Source: Aldehydirespirator sp965200005 | GTDB taxonomy: Bacteria > Actinomycetota > Acidimicrobiia > Acidimicrobiales > Aldehydirespiratoraceae | DNA length: 64,000 nt | Reading direction: 5' to 3' | NCBI GenBank assembly: GCA_965200005.1 | Contig: OZ241331.1 | Span: 1,798,001-1,862,000 of the forward strand | Shown: positions 42,886-52,253 of the stretch, piece after piece | How positions within the stretch are numbered: position 1 is the stretch's first letter | How the letters are laid out: each line of letters opens with the position of its first letter | Notes under the pieces: generated by a model | Told to the model about the DNA's origin: nothing | Database searches by the model: none | What the model saw: only the letters and a program-made list of their open reading frames with translations | Made by a program: the position numbers and the translations under genes

Positions 42886-44532
42886 CTAACTTTTCCACAG
42901 GCGACGCCGGATTGGTCGCAACACCATGTCAGCTTCGCGCACACCGCTGCGGTGTGCAGTGACCACATAGACGCCCGAGGCGACAACCCCAACGAGAGGT
43001 GCTGCGAGCAGCACCAGCCAACTGGCAGTGATCAACTTGAGACCCGCAGCGACCGCAAATGCCAGCGCTGCTGCAGGCATGAGCCGTGCCAGTGTGGAAC
43101 CAATGCCGAGAGGAGATCGCACTCGACGGGTGAGCATGGCGAACTCAGCCCAAGCACCAATCGCGGAGCCCGTGGCGAGACCTAATGCGCCGAGGCGCAC
43201 CACATCTGCGGCTTCTCTCTCCGAGAGCGGAAGTGCCCAGGCAAACCCGAGAGCATCCGCAGCTCCGATCAGCGCTCCGGGGCTGACGATCACGCGATCT
43301 AGCGGAAACATCACGACCACCCCGATGGCCGCGGAGATCACCACTCGCAGGGCTGCAATACGTGCTGGCCCCGCAGTGTCACCGACTGCGTAACACATGC
43401 TCTGTAGCACACGGTTGATGCCTGTGGCGGGCAGGCCCAGCGCGTATGCCGCCATGACAAACCACACAAGCACGGTGTCTGCGGAAGAGAAGGCGCCACC
43501 CTCAAACAGCAGTGCGACCATCAAGTCACCGGTTGCGAGCATGCCTGCAGTAGTGAGCATCATCCAGAAGCTGACCCGTCGTATCGCTAGCCGGGAACGT
43601 TGCCACAGTGCTGTGACATTGCGACTGAGCCGTGACATCTCGGGCAACTCCGCAGCCGCCACGCTCATGGCAAAGAGGCTGACCGGAAGCATGTAGAGCA
43701 GCTGTGCCCGGAACAGCGCAGCTACCGCGCCGGTTGCGAGCAGCGAGGCAAGCATTAGATCGACATAGGCCGATACCTGTACCACGCCTCGACCCAAGAC
43801 TGCGGGCACGAACCTGTTGCGAATCTCTACGAACTCGCGGGGTCGGTGTCTCCAACGCAATCGCAGGCCGCCTAGCAGTCGCAGTGTGGAGGGAAATTGA
43901 ACTAGCAGCTGGGCCAGACCGCCGCCGGCAACCCCCCAGGCCAGAGCACGTGCTGTGCTGTCAAGGTCAAACGCCAGGATCCAGGCTGCGATCAGTGCTC
44001 CAACTTGAACCGCGTTCCAGACAACCGGTGCCGCATATGACACAAAAAAGCGCCGATGGCTGTTGAGCACACCGAGACACCAGGCCGATAGCACGGCAAA
44101 TCCCATGCCAACCGAGGTGATGCGTACGAGGGAGACGGCAAGCTCGAAGCGGTCGTCGCTTAGCCCCGGAGCGAGTAGGAAGGTGATCGGTCGCGCCAGC
44201 GTTACCAGCACCACAGTCGCCAGCCCGACTGTGGCCATCACCGCGGCAGCTACCGAACCGGCAACTTCGCTGCTTCGTTGGCGGTCGTTGGCATCGGTCG
44301 CTTCGTGAAGCAGCCGCGAGTACACAGGCACGAAACTTGCCGAAAGCACCCCTTCGCCGAGCAGGTTTGCGAGCATGTTGGGGATCCGCATCGCTACGGC
44401 AAAGGCGTCTCCTGCGGCAGTGTTTCCCAGCAGGCGCGCAGCCACGCTTTCGCGGCCGAGCCCGGCGAGCCGACTCGCCCCGATGCCCAAGGCCACCAGC
44501 AAGGGTGCGGATGCACTCTTCCCAGAAGTCAC
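42886..44532 (-). CDS. murJ: Lipid II flippase MurJ (MviN family)
   Basis: A 548-residue polytopic membrane protein with about fourteen hydrophobic segments. The family N-terminus is recognisable in GRESVAARLLGNTAAGDAF and PNMLANLLGEGVLSASFVPVY. It exports lipid II for wall synthesis. GTG at 44532 is the start. It is divergent from proA, with 63 nt between. Compared with actinobacterial MurJ proteins that carry a kinase-like tail, this one is the short form. Confidence 0.93.
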   Translation of the reverse strand: MTSGKSASAPLLVALGIGASRLAGLGRESVAARLLGNTAAGDAFAVAMRIPNMLANLLGEGVLSASFVPVYSRLLHEATDANDRQRSSEVAGSVAAAVMATVGLATVVLVTLARPITFLLAPGLSDDRFELAVSLVRITSVGMGFAVLSAWCLGVLNSHRRFFVSYAAPVVWNAVQVGALIAAWILAFDLDSTARALAWGVAGGGLAQLLVQFPSTLRLLGGLRLRWRHRPREFVEIRNRFVPAVLGRGVVQVSAYVDLMLASLLATGAVAALFRAQLLYMLPVSLFAMSVAAAELPEMSRLSRNVTALWQRSRLAIRRVSFWMMLTTAGMLATGDLMVALLFEGGAFSSADTVLVWFVMAAYALGLPATGINRVLQSMCYAVGDTAGPARIAALRVVISAAIGVVVMFPLDRVIVSPGALIGAADALGFAWALPLSEREAADVVRLGALGLATGSAIGAWAEFAMLTRRVRSPLGIGSTLARLMPAAALAFAVAAGLKLITASWLVLLAAPLVGVVASGVYVVTAHRSGVREADMVLRPIRRRLWKS

Positions 44533-44583
44533 TGGTGGTTGTGGCCTCTAACCGGTGGCGCAAGCCGCGCACCGCATCGGCGG

Positions 44584-44589
44584 TAGCCT
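44584..44589 (+). promoter_or_regulatory. -10 hexamer TAGCCT of proA
   Basis: Ends 6 nt before ATG 44596, as expected for a leaderless transcript. Confidence 0.6.
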
Positions 44590-44595
44590 GAGCAG

Positions 44596-45966
44596 ATGAA
44601 TACAGCCGCTACAGCAGTGTCACCCGCTGAGATACTGACCCGCCACGGTGCTAAGACACCGGAAGACATGGCAGTGCGACCAGTGCAACCAACTGCTGTA
44701 CCGAGCGTTGAAACGCCTGCGGTTCCCCCGGCGAGCATCCCTGAACTTGCAGCCCGAGCCAAGGCAGCGTCAAGGCTCATGGCCAAGGCAACAACAGCTG
44801 CCAAAGACGAAGCCTTGCGCCGCGCAGCCGACCTGCTCGAGTCGCGATCGTCGGCGATCTTGGCAGCGAACCGCTCCGATGTTGAGCGGGCGATTGCTAA
44901 CGGTACTTCACCCACCCTGGTTGACCGGCTGCGCCTGTCCGAAGCACGGATCTCCGGGATGGCTGGCGGTCTGCGAAAGGTAGCGGAGCGCCGTGACCCA
45001 GTTGGCGAGGTGATCGATGGTTGGGTACGACCCAACGGGCTTCGTATTGAACGTGTCAGAGTGCCCCTCGGTGTCGTGGCAATCATCTATGAGAGTAGAC
45101 CCAACGTCACTTCTGACGCCGCAGGCTTGTGCCTCAAGTCGGGCAACGTAGCGTTCCTGAGAGGTTCGTCCTCGGCTATCGACTCCAACCTTGCGATCTC
45201 CGCCGTAATGCGTGAAGCCATCGAATCTGCGGGTCTGCCTGCCGATGCGCTCGTGCTTGTAGAGGACACATCACGGGCAGCCGCGGTGGAATTCATGCAA
45301 CAGACCGGCTATGTGGATTGTCTCATCCCCCGTGGTGGGCCTTCGCTTATCTCTGCAGTGGTCGAGAACGCCACTGTTCCGGTGGTGATTGACGGTGCGG
45401 GCAACTGTCATGCCTATATCGATGCAACTGCTGATCTCGATAAGGCGCTCGGGATTGTGATTAACGGCAAGATGCAGCGTCCTTCGGTGTGTAATGCATT
45501 GGAGTCTCTGGTGCTGCATTCTCAGATTGCCGCTGAGTTCTTGCCACGTGCTGTGGCTGCGCTTGATGGCGTGGAGTTGGTCGGTGACGGCAGAGCACGC
45601 AAGATTGTGCCTTCAATTGGTGCGGCGAGCCCTTCAGACTTCGCCACCGAATACCTCGACTTAAAGATGTCGGTCAAGGTGGTTGACGGTCTTGATGAAG
45701 CTATCTCACATATCAACGACAACGGTTCTGGGCATTCAGAAGCAATCATCACTTCTGATCTTTCAGCTGCTGACCGATTCACCACCGAGGTGGACGCTGC
45801 GGCTGTTCTCGTTAATGCCTCTACCCGGTTTGTCGATGGCGAGGAGTTCGGCTTCGGTGCCGAGATTGGCATTAGCACCCAAAAGTTGCATGCGCGGGGG
45901 CCGATGGGTCTTGAGCATCTCACGACGGTGAAGGTCGTTGTGCGCGGCGACGGCCATGTGCGTTGA
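44596..45966 (+). CDS. proA: Gamma-glutamyl phosphate reductase
   Basis: Second step of proline synthesis, 456 residues. The catalytic Cys is in QRPSVCNALESLVLH; other conserved parts are PLGVVAIIYESRPNVT, KSGNVAFLRGSS and NASTRFVDGEEFGFGAEIGIST. The first ~45 residues (Thr/Pro/Val-rich) extend beyond most ProA proteins, but the ATG at 44596 sits 6 nt after TAGCCT, which supports the long form. Confidence 0.95.
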   Translation: MNTAATAVSPAEILTRHGAKTPEDMAVRPVQPTAVPSVETPAVPPASIPELAARAKAASRLMAKATTAAKDEALRRAADLLESRSSAILAANRSDVERAIANGTSPTLVDRLRLSEARISGMAGGLRKVAERRDPVGEVIDGWVRPNGLRIERVRVPLGVVAIIYESRPNVTSDAAGLCLKSGNVAFLRGSSSAIDSNLAISAVMREAIESAGLPADALVLVEDTSRAAAVEFMQQTGYVDCLIPRGGPSLISAVVENATVPVVIDGAGNCHAYIDATADLDKALGIVINGKMQRPSVCNALESLVLHSQIAAEFLPRAVAALDGVELVGDGRARKIVPSIGAASPSDFATEYLDLKMSVKVVDGLDEAISHINDNGSGHSEAIITSDLSAADRFTTEVDAAAVLVNASTRFVDGEEFGFGAEIGISTQKLHARGPMGLEHLTTVKVVVRGDGHVR

Positions 45967-46016
45967 TTGCTACTTGAAGTTTTGAAGCTGTCTGAGAACC
46001 TCTAGCTGCAACAGAG

Positions 46017-46895
46017 ATGTCTGAGCGATTTAGCGATGTCGCGGTTGTGCGCGACCAATTAGAGAGAGTCAACTACCTGTGCGATAGCGGGCTTGCTGGC
46101 GTGGTTTATCTGGCAGACCGTCTCGATAAACCCGTCCTCGTTGAGGGGCCTGCGGGCACGGGAAAGACCCAGCTGGCCAAGAGCGTCGCAGAGATCTCAG
46201 GCAGTCGGCTGATTCGCTTGCAGTGTTATGAGGGTCTCGACGAGGCCCGCGCTCTGTACGAGTGGAACTACAAGAAGCAGTTGCTGCGGATTCAAGCAGA
46301 GCGAGAGTCGGAGGGTTGGGATGACATTTCCGAGAACATCTTCTCGGATGAGTTCCTGCTTGCTCGTCCCCTGCTTGAGGCCATCCTTGCGACCGACCCG
46401 GTCGTGTTGTTGATTGATGAGGTTGACCGCGTAGAGGTTGAAGCTGAGGCTCTGCTACTCGAAGTGCTCAGTGAGTTTCAGGTGTCAATTCCCGAACTCG
46501 GGACGATGCAAGCATTGCAGTTGCCGCTTGTGTTTCTCACTTCAAACAACACACGCGAGCTAAGCGAAGCCCTGAAGCGGCGCTGTCTGTATCTACATAT
46601 CGACTACCCAACAATGGAGCGAGAGAAACAGATCGTTTTGGCCAAGGTGCCTGATATCGCGGAGAGCCTAGCCGATCAGGTAGCGCGAGTAGTGCGTTCA
46701 ATCCGCCGACTTGAACTCAAGAAACCGCCATCGGTTTCTGAGACTCTTGACTGGGCTCGCACACTTGTGCTCTTGGGTGTGCAAAAGGTTGATGCAACCG
46801 TGGCGGTCGACACGGTTCACATCTTGTTGAAATACCACAGTGACATCACCCGAGCCGTTAAGGATCTCGCAACTGCCGACGGTGTCTCCCCCTGA
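46017..46895 (+). CDS. MoxR-type AAA ATPase (CoxD-like)
   Basis: A 292-residue MoxR-family ATPase. Walker A is VEGPAGTGKTQLA, Walker B VVLLIDEVDRVE, and sensor 1 FLTSNNTRELSEALKRRC. The stretch LQCYEGLDEARALYEWNYKKQ places it in the CoxD-like branch, which works with a VWA protein in metal-cofactor or protein maturation. Its partner follows after 84 nt. No carbon monoxide dehydrogenase structural genes are in the window, so the client is unknown. Confidence 0.9.
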   Translation: MSERFSDVAVVRDQLERVNYLCDSGLAGVVYLADRLDKPVLVEGPAGTGKTQLAKSVAEISGSRLIRLQCYEGLDEARALYEWNYKKQLLRIQAERESEGWDDISENIFSDEFLLARPLLEAILATDPVVLLIDEVDRVEVEAEALLLEVLSEFQVSIPELGTMQALQLPLVFLTSNNTRELSEALKRRCLYLHIDYPTMEREKQIVLAKVPDIAESLADQVARVVRSIRRLELKKPPSVSETLDWARTLVLLGVQKVDATVAVDTVHILLKYHSDITRAVKDLATADGVSP

Positions 46896-46979
46896 CTATC
46901 CCAGGCGGTTTGATCTGATGTCTGAGGTGACACTCGGATCTCGTCGCCTTGAGCCTGGCGGTGTGAAGGCGATCACCTT

Positions 46980-48449
46980 GTGACCCTTGCTCCGGCCGTT
47001 GAGGAGCCGGCTCTTGTTATTGGCGGTGATCCACTCGTCGATCTGATCAACGGGTTTATCGCAGAGTTGCGCGCAGTTGGTATACCGGCGAGTCTCACCG
47101 AGAGCCTTGACGCTTTTGAGGCGGTGCAACACATCGATCTTGCTGAGCGTGACACATTCAAGTACGCGCTAGGCGCGACTCTGGTGAAGAACCAGGCTCA
47201 CTGGAGTGCCTTCGAGACGGCTTTTGATGTGTACTTCTCGTTGCGCGGGCCGCAGTTTGACATCGAGATCGACCAAGCAGATGACAGTGACGCTGCTGAG
47301 GGTGACGAAGGGCCTAGCGCGGGTGCCGGGGGAGCGTCGGAGCCGATGACCCCCGAAGAGCTAGCCGAGATGCTGTACCGGGCCTTACTTCAAGGTGATC
47401 GCGCCATGATGGCCCAAGCGGCACGTGAGGCAGTCCGCAGATATGCGGGGATGGAGCCCGGCCGCCCTGTCGGTGGCACCTACTACCTGTACCGCACGCT
47501 CAGGAATCTCGAACTTGACGGGGTGCTCAAGCGGCTGATGAGAACCGCCCAGGACACCGAGGGCGAGCCCGACGAGTTTGAACAGCGGCTCCGCCGAGAC
47601 ACCTACGAGTTGCGTTTGAGTGAGCTCAAGCAGCAGATCGAAGCTGAGATCCGCCGGCGTTTAGTTGCTGATCGTGGGGTTGAGGCGATGGCAAAGACGC
47701 TTCGCAAGCCCTTGCCGTCTGACATTGACTTCATGCATGCTTCCCGTGAAGAGATGGTGAGCCTGCGCAAAGCGATCTTTCCCTTGACCCGAAAGCTTGC
47801 GGCCCGGTTAGCGCGCAAGCGTCGTCACGGTCGGCGAGGCCCGCTGGACTTCCGTTCCACGGTGCGCCATTCGCTCTCGTATGGGGGAGTGCCAGCCGAA
47901 CCCAAGTTCCGTCACCCTCGCCCTCACAAGCCCGAGATAATGGTTATCGCAGATGTCTCGGGCTCGGTTGCGGCGTTTGCACGGTTCACTTTGCATCTGG
48001 TTTATGCACTGTCGAGCCAGTTCACCAAGGTGCGTTCGTTTGTCTTTATTGATGGTTTAGATGAAGTAACCAGCTACTTTGAGCGCACCGACGACATTGT
48101 CGAAGCGATCCATCGGGTCAACACCGAAGCTGATGTCGTCTGGGTAGATGGTCACTCAGACTACGGTCACGCTTTTGGAGTGTTCTGGGATTCTTTTGGC
48201 TCAGACATCGGGCCACGCACAACAGTGATGATCCTGGGTGATGCTCGCAACAACTATCACGCTGCTCAGAGTTCCATCATCAAGGATGTAAAATCCAAAG
48301 CTCGCCAGGTGTTCTGGCTCAACCCGGAACCTCGCAGCTACTGGAATACCGGTGACTCAATCGTTGAGGACTATGCACCTCACTGTGACGGTGTCTTTGA
48401 GGTTCGGAATCTGCGCCAACTCGAGTCGTTCGTCGACCGACTCGCCTAG
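46980..48449 (+). CDS. VWA-domain protein (CoxE-like)
   Basis: A 489-residue protein with an N-terminal helical region, an acidic linker (DDSDAAEGDEG) and a C-terminal von Willebrand A domain with the MIDAS motif VIADVSGSVA (DxSxS) around residue 320. The residues WVDGHSDYGHAF and MILGDARNNY complete the VWA pattern. GTG at 46980 is the start. With the preceding MoxR ATPase it forms a CoxD/CoxE-type chaperone pair. Confidence 0.88.
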   Translation: MTLAPAVEEPALVIGGDPLVDLINGFIAELRAVGIPASLTESLDAFEAVQHIDLAERDTFKYALGATLVKNQAHWSAFETAFDVYFSLRGPQFDIEIDQADDSDAAEGDEGPSAGAGGASEPMTPEELAEMLYRALLQGDRAMMAQAAREAVRRYAGMEPGRPVGGTYYLYRTLRNLELDGVLKRLMRTAQDTEGEPDEFEQRLRRDTYELRLSELKQQIEAEIRRRLVADRGVEAMAKTLRKPLPSDIDFMHASREEMVSLRKAIFPLTRKLAARLARKRRHGRRGPLDFRSTVRHSLSYGGVPAEPKFRHPRPHKPEIMVIADVSGSVAAFARFTLHLVYALSSQFTKVRSFVFIDGLDEVTSYFERTDDIVEAIHRVNTEADVVWVDGHSDYGHAFGVFWDSFGSDIGPRTTVMILGDARNNYHAAQSSIIKDVKSKARQVFWLNPEPRSYWNTGDSIVEDYAPHCDGVFEVRNLRQLESFVDRLA

Positions 48450-48495
48450 CAGCCGTCACGACGTATGTGCTTGGGTGGATGTGTCGCCCAGCTAT

Positions 48496-49683
48496 CTAGC
48501 TTGCTTGATCACCTGCGAGCCAGGCACGGATCTCATCACCGTTTTCGCCCAGACGTGGTGGCGGGTAGTCGTAGCTCACGTCGCTGCCGCTGAAGCTGAT
48601 CGGATGGCTGATCACGCCGACGGCGCGGTCTGTGTCTCCAACCTCAACCACCGGTTCAAGTCCCAGGGTTGCCGCCAACTCAACTCCTTCGGCGATGTTG
48701 TTGATCGGGCCACATGGCACGCCGCGTCCATTGAGTGCGACAAACAGGTCATCGGCTGACCACTGTGTGAGCCGTTCGACAAGCAGTGGGTACAGTTCGC
48801 TGCGGTTGGCCGTTCGGGATGCGTTCAGCTTGAAGCGCTCGTCTTCAGCTAATTCAGGAACACCCAGAACATCACAGAGTTGGGCATATTGGCGGTCATT
48901 AGCTGCGGCAATGATCACATCTCTGTCCGCGGTTGGCATGACCAGATACGGATAGACGCTGGGATGTTCATTACCCATCCGCATGGCATGAGTTCCAGCT
49001 GCTGCATACGCACCAGTCTGATTTACCAGCCCCGACATAGCTGAACTCAACAGGTTGACCTCAACCTGCTGGCCAACTCCAGTCACATCACGCTGCCGCA
49101 AGGCAGCCAAGATGCCGATAGCGCCGTGAAGACCACACATCACATCAAAGACCGAGATACCTGCTCGATACGCAGGTCCGTCTGCTGCCCCTGTGAGGCT
49201 CATCAGCCCTGAAACTGCTTGCACAACTAGGTCGTATCCCGGTAAACGAGCACCTTTGGTGGTGCCAAACCCGCTTATTGACAGGTATACGAGTCGAGGG
49301 TTTATGGCTCGAGCGCTGTCGTAGTCAAGTCCGAACTTCTTGAGTCCGTCTACCTTGAAGTTCTCGACAACAATGTCGGCTCGCCGGAACAGTTCGTGAA
49401 TCAGAGCGATGTCTTCGGGATTCGAGAAGTCACAGACAATCGATCGCTTGCCACGGTTGATTGAGAGGTAGTACGTGGCGATGTCGTCTTCCGTTACGGG
49501 GGGCTTCCAGGTGCGAGTGTCATCGCCTGCCGGACTCTCGACTTTGATGACCGTTGCACCCAGGTCAGCGAGCAACATGGTGCAATAGGGGCCTGCGAGA
49601 ACACGGGAAAGATCGGCGACGATCAAACCATCAAGCAGTCCCCTACTGGCGCGCGTTGGCGACTCGGTGCTATTGCTATTCAC
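48496..49683 (-). CDS. CaiB/BaiF family CoA transferase (class III)
   Basis: A 395-residue family III CoA transferase moving CoA between carboxylic acids. The N-terminus LLDGLIVADLSRVLAGPYCTMLLADLGATVIKVE is diagnostic; the catalytic Asp is expected in SVFDVMCGLHGA near residue 170. GTG at 49683 starts the protein. It is convergent with the VWA gene. Substrates cannot be told from sequence; oxalate, carnitine, glutarate and itaconate-type relatives are all possible. Confidence 0.9.
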   Translation of the reverse strand: MNSNSTESPTRASRGLLDGLIVADLSRVLAGPYCTMLLADLGATVIKVESPAGDDTRTWKPPVTEDDIATYYLSINRGKRSIVCDFSNPEDIALIHELFRRADIVVENFKVDGLKKFGLDYDSARAINPRLVYLSISGFGTTKGARLPGYDLVVQAVSGLMSLTGAADGPAYRAGISVFDVMCGLHGAIGILAALRQRDVTGVGQQVEVNLLSSAMSGLVNQTGAYAAAGTHAMRMGNEHPSVYPYLVMPTADRDVIIAAANDRQYAQLCDVLGVPELAEDERFKLNASRTANRSELYPLLVERLTQWSADDLFVALNGRGVPCGPINNIAEGVELAATLGLEPVVEVGDTDRAVGVISHPISFSGSDVSYDYPPPRLGENGDEIRAWLAGDQAS

Positions 49684-49753
49684 CGGGAGCCATGAGTTGC
49701 AGGGTGCCGTCTAGCGGTGCTTTTGGTGCCACCGGCAGCTGTTGGGTGGCGGG

Positions 49754-51127
49754 TTAGTTGCGTGCTGTGAGCATCTCCGCTACCCGGAATGCCAGGTCAA
49801 CGCTCTGGCGGCCATTGAGTCGCGGATCACACAACGTCTCAAAGGCTTGCCCGAGATCTTCGTGGCTGATGTCATCCGACCCGCCAACACACTCCGTGAC
49901 AGCGTCGCCAGTGAGTTCAACGTGAACACCGCCAGGCCAAGTGCCACAAGCCTTATGTGCTTCAAAGAACCCACTGATCTCAGCGAGCACATCGTCAAAG
50001 TGACGGGTCTTATGGCCAGTGGAAGACTTGTAGGTGTTGCCATGCATCGGATCACAAGTCCAAGCGATCGGATGCCCCTCGTCACGCACTGCGCGCAGCA
50101 GCGGCGGCAGCAGGTCGCGAAGGTTGCTCGCTCCCATCCTGGTGATGAACGTCAGCCGTCCGGGAACACGACCGGGGTTGAGCGCCTCGCACAGACCGAT
50201 TACTTCATCGGTGGTTGCGGTTGGGCCGATCTTGCAGCCAAGTGGATTATTGACACCGCGCAAGAACTCAACATGGGCACCATCGAGCTGGCGCGTGCGT
50301 TCGCCAATCCACAACAGGTGCGCCGAGCAGTCGTACCACGCACCAGTGGTCGAATCTTCACGAGTCAGCGCTTCCTCATAGTCAAGGAGCAGAGCCTCAT
50401 GGCTCGTATAGAACTCAACCTCATGCAGTTGCGGCGTGTTCGTATTGGTGAGCCCGCACGCAGTCATGAAACGCAGCGCACGATCGATGTCTTTAGCCAT
50501 CTTCGAGTAGCGCTTCCCAGCCGGTGAGGTCGCCACGAATTGGCGGTTCCAGCTAGCGACCCTCGACAGATCCGCATATCCGCCACGGGTAAAGGCCCTT
50601 AACAGGTTGAGTGTTGCAGCGGCGCGGTGATACGAGGTGAGCAGTCGCCGTGGGTTAGGCCGTCGTTCTGCCTCGCTGAAGCCGATGTCGTTGACCATGT
50701 GGCCAAGAAACGATGTCAACTCCACATCGCCACGAGTCTCGGTAGGGCTCGAGCGGGGCTTGGCGAACTGCCCGGCGATTCGTCCGACCTTTACCAGTGG
50801 CATGCCACCGGAATAGGTCAGAACGATCGCCATTTGCAGTATCACCCGGAGCCGGTCACGGATCGAGTCGGCCGACGACTCAAACGACTCTGCACAATCC
50901 CCTGCTTGCAACAGGAACGCTTCACCGTTAGCGACACGCCCGAGGTGGCTCAGCAGCGACCGGGCCTCGCCCGCAAACACCAGCGGTGGCAAATCCCGCA
51001 GTTCCTTGGTGGCCTGATCTAGTTCGGAAAGATCAGGCCAGACAGGTTGCTGTAGTGCCGTTCTGTTGCGCCAGGTTGAAGGCGTCCAGTCGCTAGCTGT
51101 GACGACAGGCTGTTCTGGGTCGATCAT
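49754..51127 (-). CDS. aroG: Class II 3-deoxy-7-phosphoheptulonate synthase
   Basis: First enzyme of the shikimate pathway, joining PEP and erythrose-4-phosphate. About 457 residues, class II (plant/actinobacterial) type: FLLQAGDCAESF contains the metal-binding Cys, and WTCDPMHGNTYKS and GRVPGRLTFITRMGA are conserved. A GTG at 51130 precedes the ATG at 51127; ATG fits a TAACCT hexamer at 6 nt. That promoter overlaps the end of the upstream sigma factor gene. Tyr/Trp/Phe feedback sites cannot be judged. Confidence 0.95.
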   Translation of the reverse strand: MIDPEQPVVTASDWTPSTWRNRTALQQPVWPDLSELDQATKELRDLPPLVFAGEARSLLSHLGRVANGEAFLLQAGDCAESFESSADSIRDRLRVILQMAIVLTYSGGMPLVKVGRIAGQFAKPRSSPTETRGDVELTSFLGHMVNDIGFSEAERRPNPRRLLTSYHRAAATLNLLRAFTRGGYADLSRVASWNRQFVATSPAGKRYSKMAKDIDRALRFMTACGLTNTNTPQLHEVEFYTSHEALLLDYEEALTREDSTTGAWYDCSAHLLWIGERTRQLDGAHVEFLRGVNNPLGCKIGPTATTDEVIGLCEALNPGRVPGRLTFITRMGASNLRDLLPPLLRAVRDEGHPIAWTCDPMHGNTYKSSTGHKTRHFDDVLAEISGFFEAHKACGTWPGGVHVELTGDAVTECVGGSDDISHEDLGQAFETLCDPRLNGRQSVDLAFRVAEMLTARN

Positions 51128-51133
51128 CACCCT

Positions 51134-51139
51134 AGGTTA
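51134..51139 (-). promoter_or_regulatory. -10 hexamer TAACCT of the DAHP synthase gene
   Basis: Reverse strand, 6 nt before ATG 51127; it overlaps the stop codon of the sigma factor gene. Confidence 0.55.
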
Positions 51140-51982
51140 AGCAGCATCGACAACGTCGGCTAGCCGCCGCTCATCGGCGTACTCGCGCACCGTGTTGATG
51201 GCACGCTTTACGAGACGCCTTGCTGCTTCGGCAGTGACGCCTAGTTCCTCGCCTACCTCTCGGTACGAACGCTTGATGCCGTCTGCCAGACCGAAGCGCT
51301 GGCGCACGGCGTACCGGGCGCGATCCTCAAGAATGTCGAGCAGTCCGGTGACCATCTCAACCTCGGTCTTGGCCATTACCTCGAGCTCCGGCCCAGGGTT
51401 GGCGTCAGGCAAAAGGTCGACCAATTCGTTGCTGTCATCATCGCCAATTGTCCGATCTAGCGATGTCGGTGTGGTCAACCGGTGCAGCCGGGCATGGTCG
51501 TCATCAAGCTCGTCACCATCGCCGGATACCTGGCGCAGGGCGGCGCGCAGGCTGGCGGAACGATCACCGGGCAGACGCACCAGGCTCGCCTTCTGGTCGA
51601 GCGCACGCCCGATCGACTGGCGGATCCAGAACGTTGCGTAGGTGGAGAACTTGAATCCCTTGCGCCAGTCGAACTTGTCGACGGCATGCTCCAGGCCCAG
51701 GTTGCCTTCCTGGATGAGGTCTAGCAGTTCCATGCCCGGGGGCAGCGGGTAGCGGCGTGCCACACTCACGACCAGCCGCAGGTTGGCCCGGATGAACCGA
51801 TCCTTGGCTGCGACCGCTTCGCGGATGTCCTTGTTGATTCGACGGCCCCGCTCGCCGTTGGCCTTGCGTAGGCGTGCGTCCACGCCCTTCTCGATGATCT
51901 GTGACAGCTCACGCTCTTCTTGAGCGTTGAGCAGCGCCACTGCACCGATCTCGTTTAGGTACTGTCCGACTGAATCACTCAT
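51137..51982 (-). CDS. RNA polymerase sigma-70 factor, group 2-like
   Basis: A 281-residue sigma factor with region 1.2 (DSVGQYLNEIGAVALLNAQEE), region 2 (ANLRLVVSVARRYPLPPGMELLDLIQEGNLGL and the -10 recognition helix FKFSTYATFWIRQSIGRAL), region 3 and region 4 (RFGLADGIKRSYREVGEELGVT). It lacks the long acidic N-terminus of primary sigma factors, so it is probably a group 2 (SigB/HrdA-like) factor rather than the housekeeping one. The ATG at 51982 has no TANNNT at leaderless distance. It ends 9 nt before the DAHP synthase ATG. Confidence 0.9.
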   Translation of the reverse strand: MSDSVGQYLNEIGAVALLNAQEERELSQIIEKGVDARLRKANGERGRRINKDIREAVAAKDRFIRANLRLVVSVARRYPLPPGMELLDLIQEGNLGLEHAVDKFDWRKGFKFSTYATFWIRQSIGRALDQKASLVRLPGDRSASLRAALRQVSGDGDELDDDHARLHRLTTPTSLDRTIGDDDSNELVDLLPDANPGPELEVMAKTEVEMVTGLLDILEDRARYAVRQRFGLADGIKRSYREVGEELGVTAEAARRLVKRAINTVREYADERRLADVVDAA

Positions 51983-52241
51983 TCAACATTCACACGGCCG
52001 AGCCCGCTCGCGGCGTGCTGCGACCTACTCGCTTTCTGCGTTGGGGGAGGTTTCTGGTGCCGGGTGCGAACACCTTCCATGCGCGCGCACTCCAGCCCGT
52101 CAAGGGTGCAACTTACACTAGGTGTGCGTTGCGGTGCAAGTCAAACGCGGCAAATCGGGCACCGGAAGGCCAGCTGTGACTCATTTCACAGCGGTAATGC
52201 GGTCGAATCGCCTAACGAAGCGGACAGGTAAGTCGCAAGCG

Positions 52242-52247
52242 TACACT
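52242..52247 (+). promoter_or_regulatory. -10 hexamer TACACT of nadD
   Basis: Ends 6 nt before GTG 52254 and selects it over the earlier GTG at 52122 (which itself follows another TACACT, at 52112-52117). Confidence 0.6.
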
Positions 52248-52253
52248 CTTGCG

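Noticed and set aside
52122..52253. Upstream part of the nadD frame
   Set aside because: A TACACT also precedes GTG 52122, but the 44 extra residues do not resemble NadD; GTG 52254 has the better fit.
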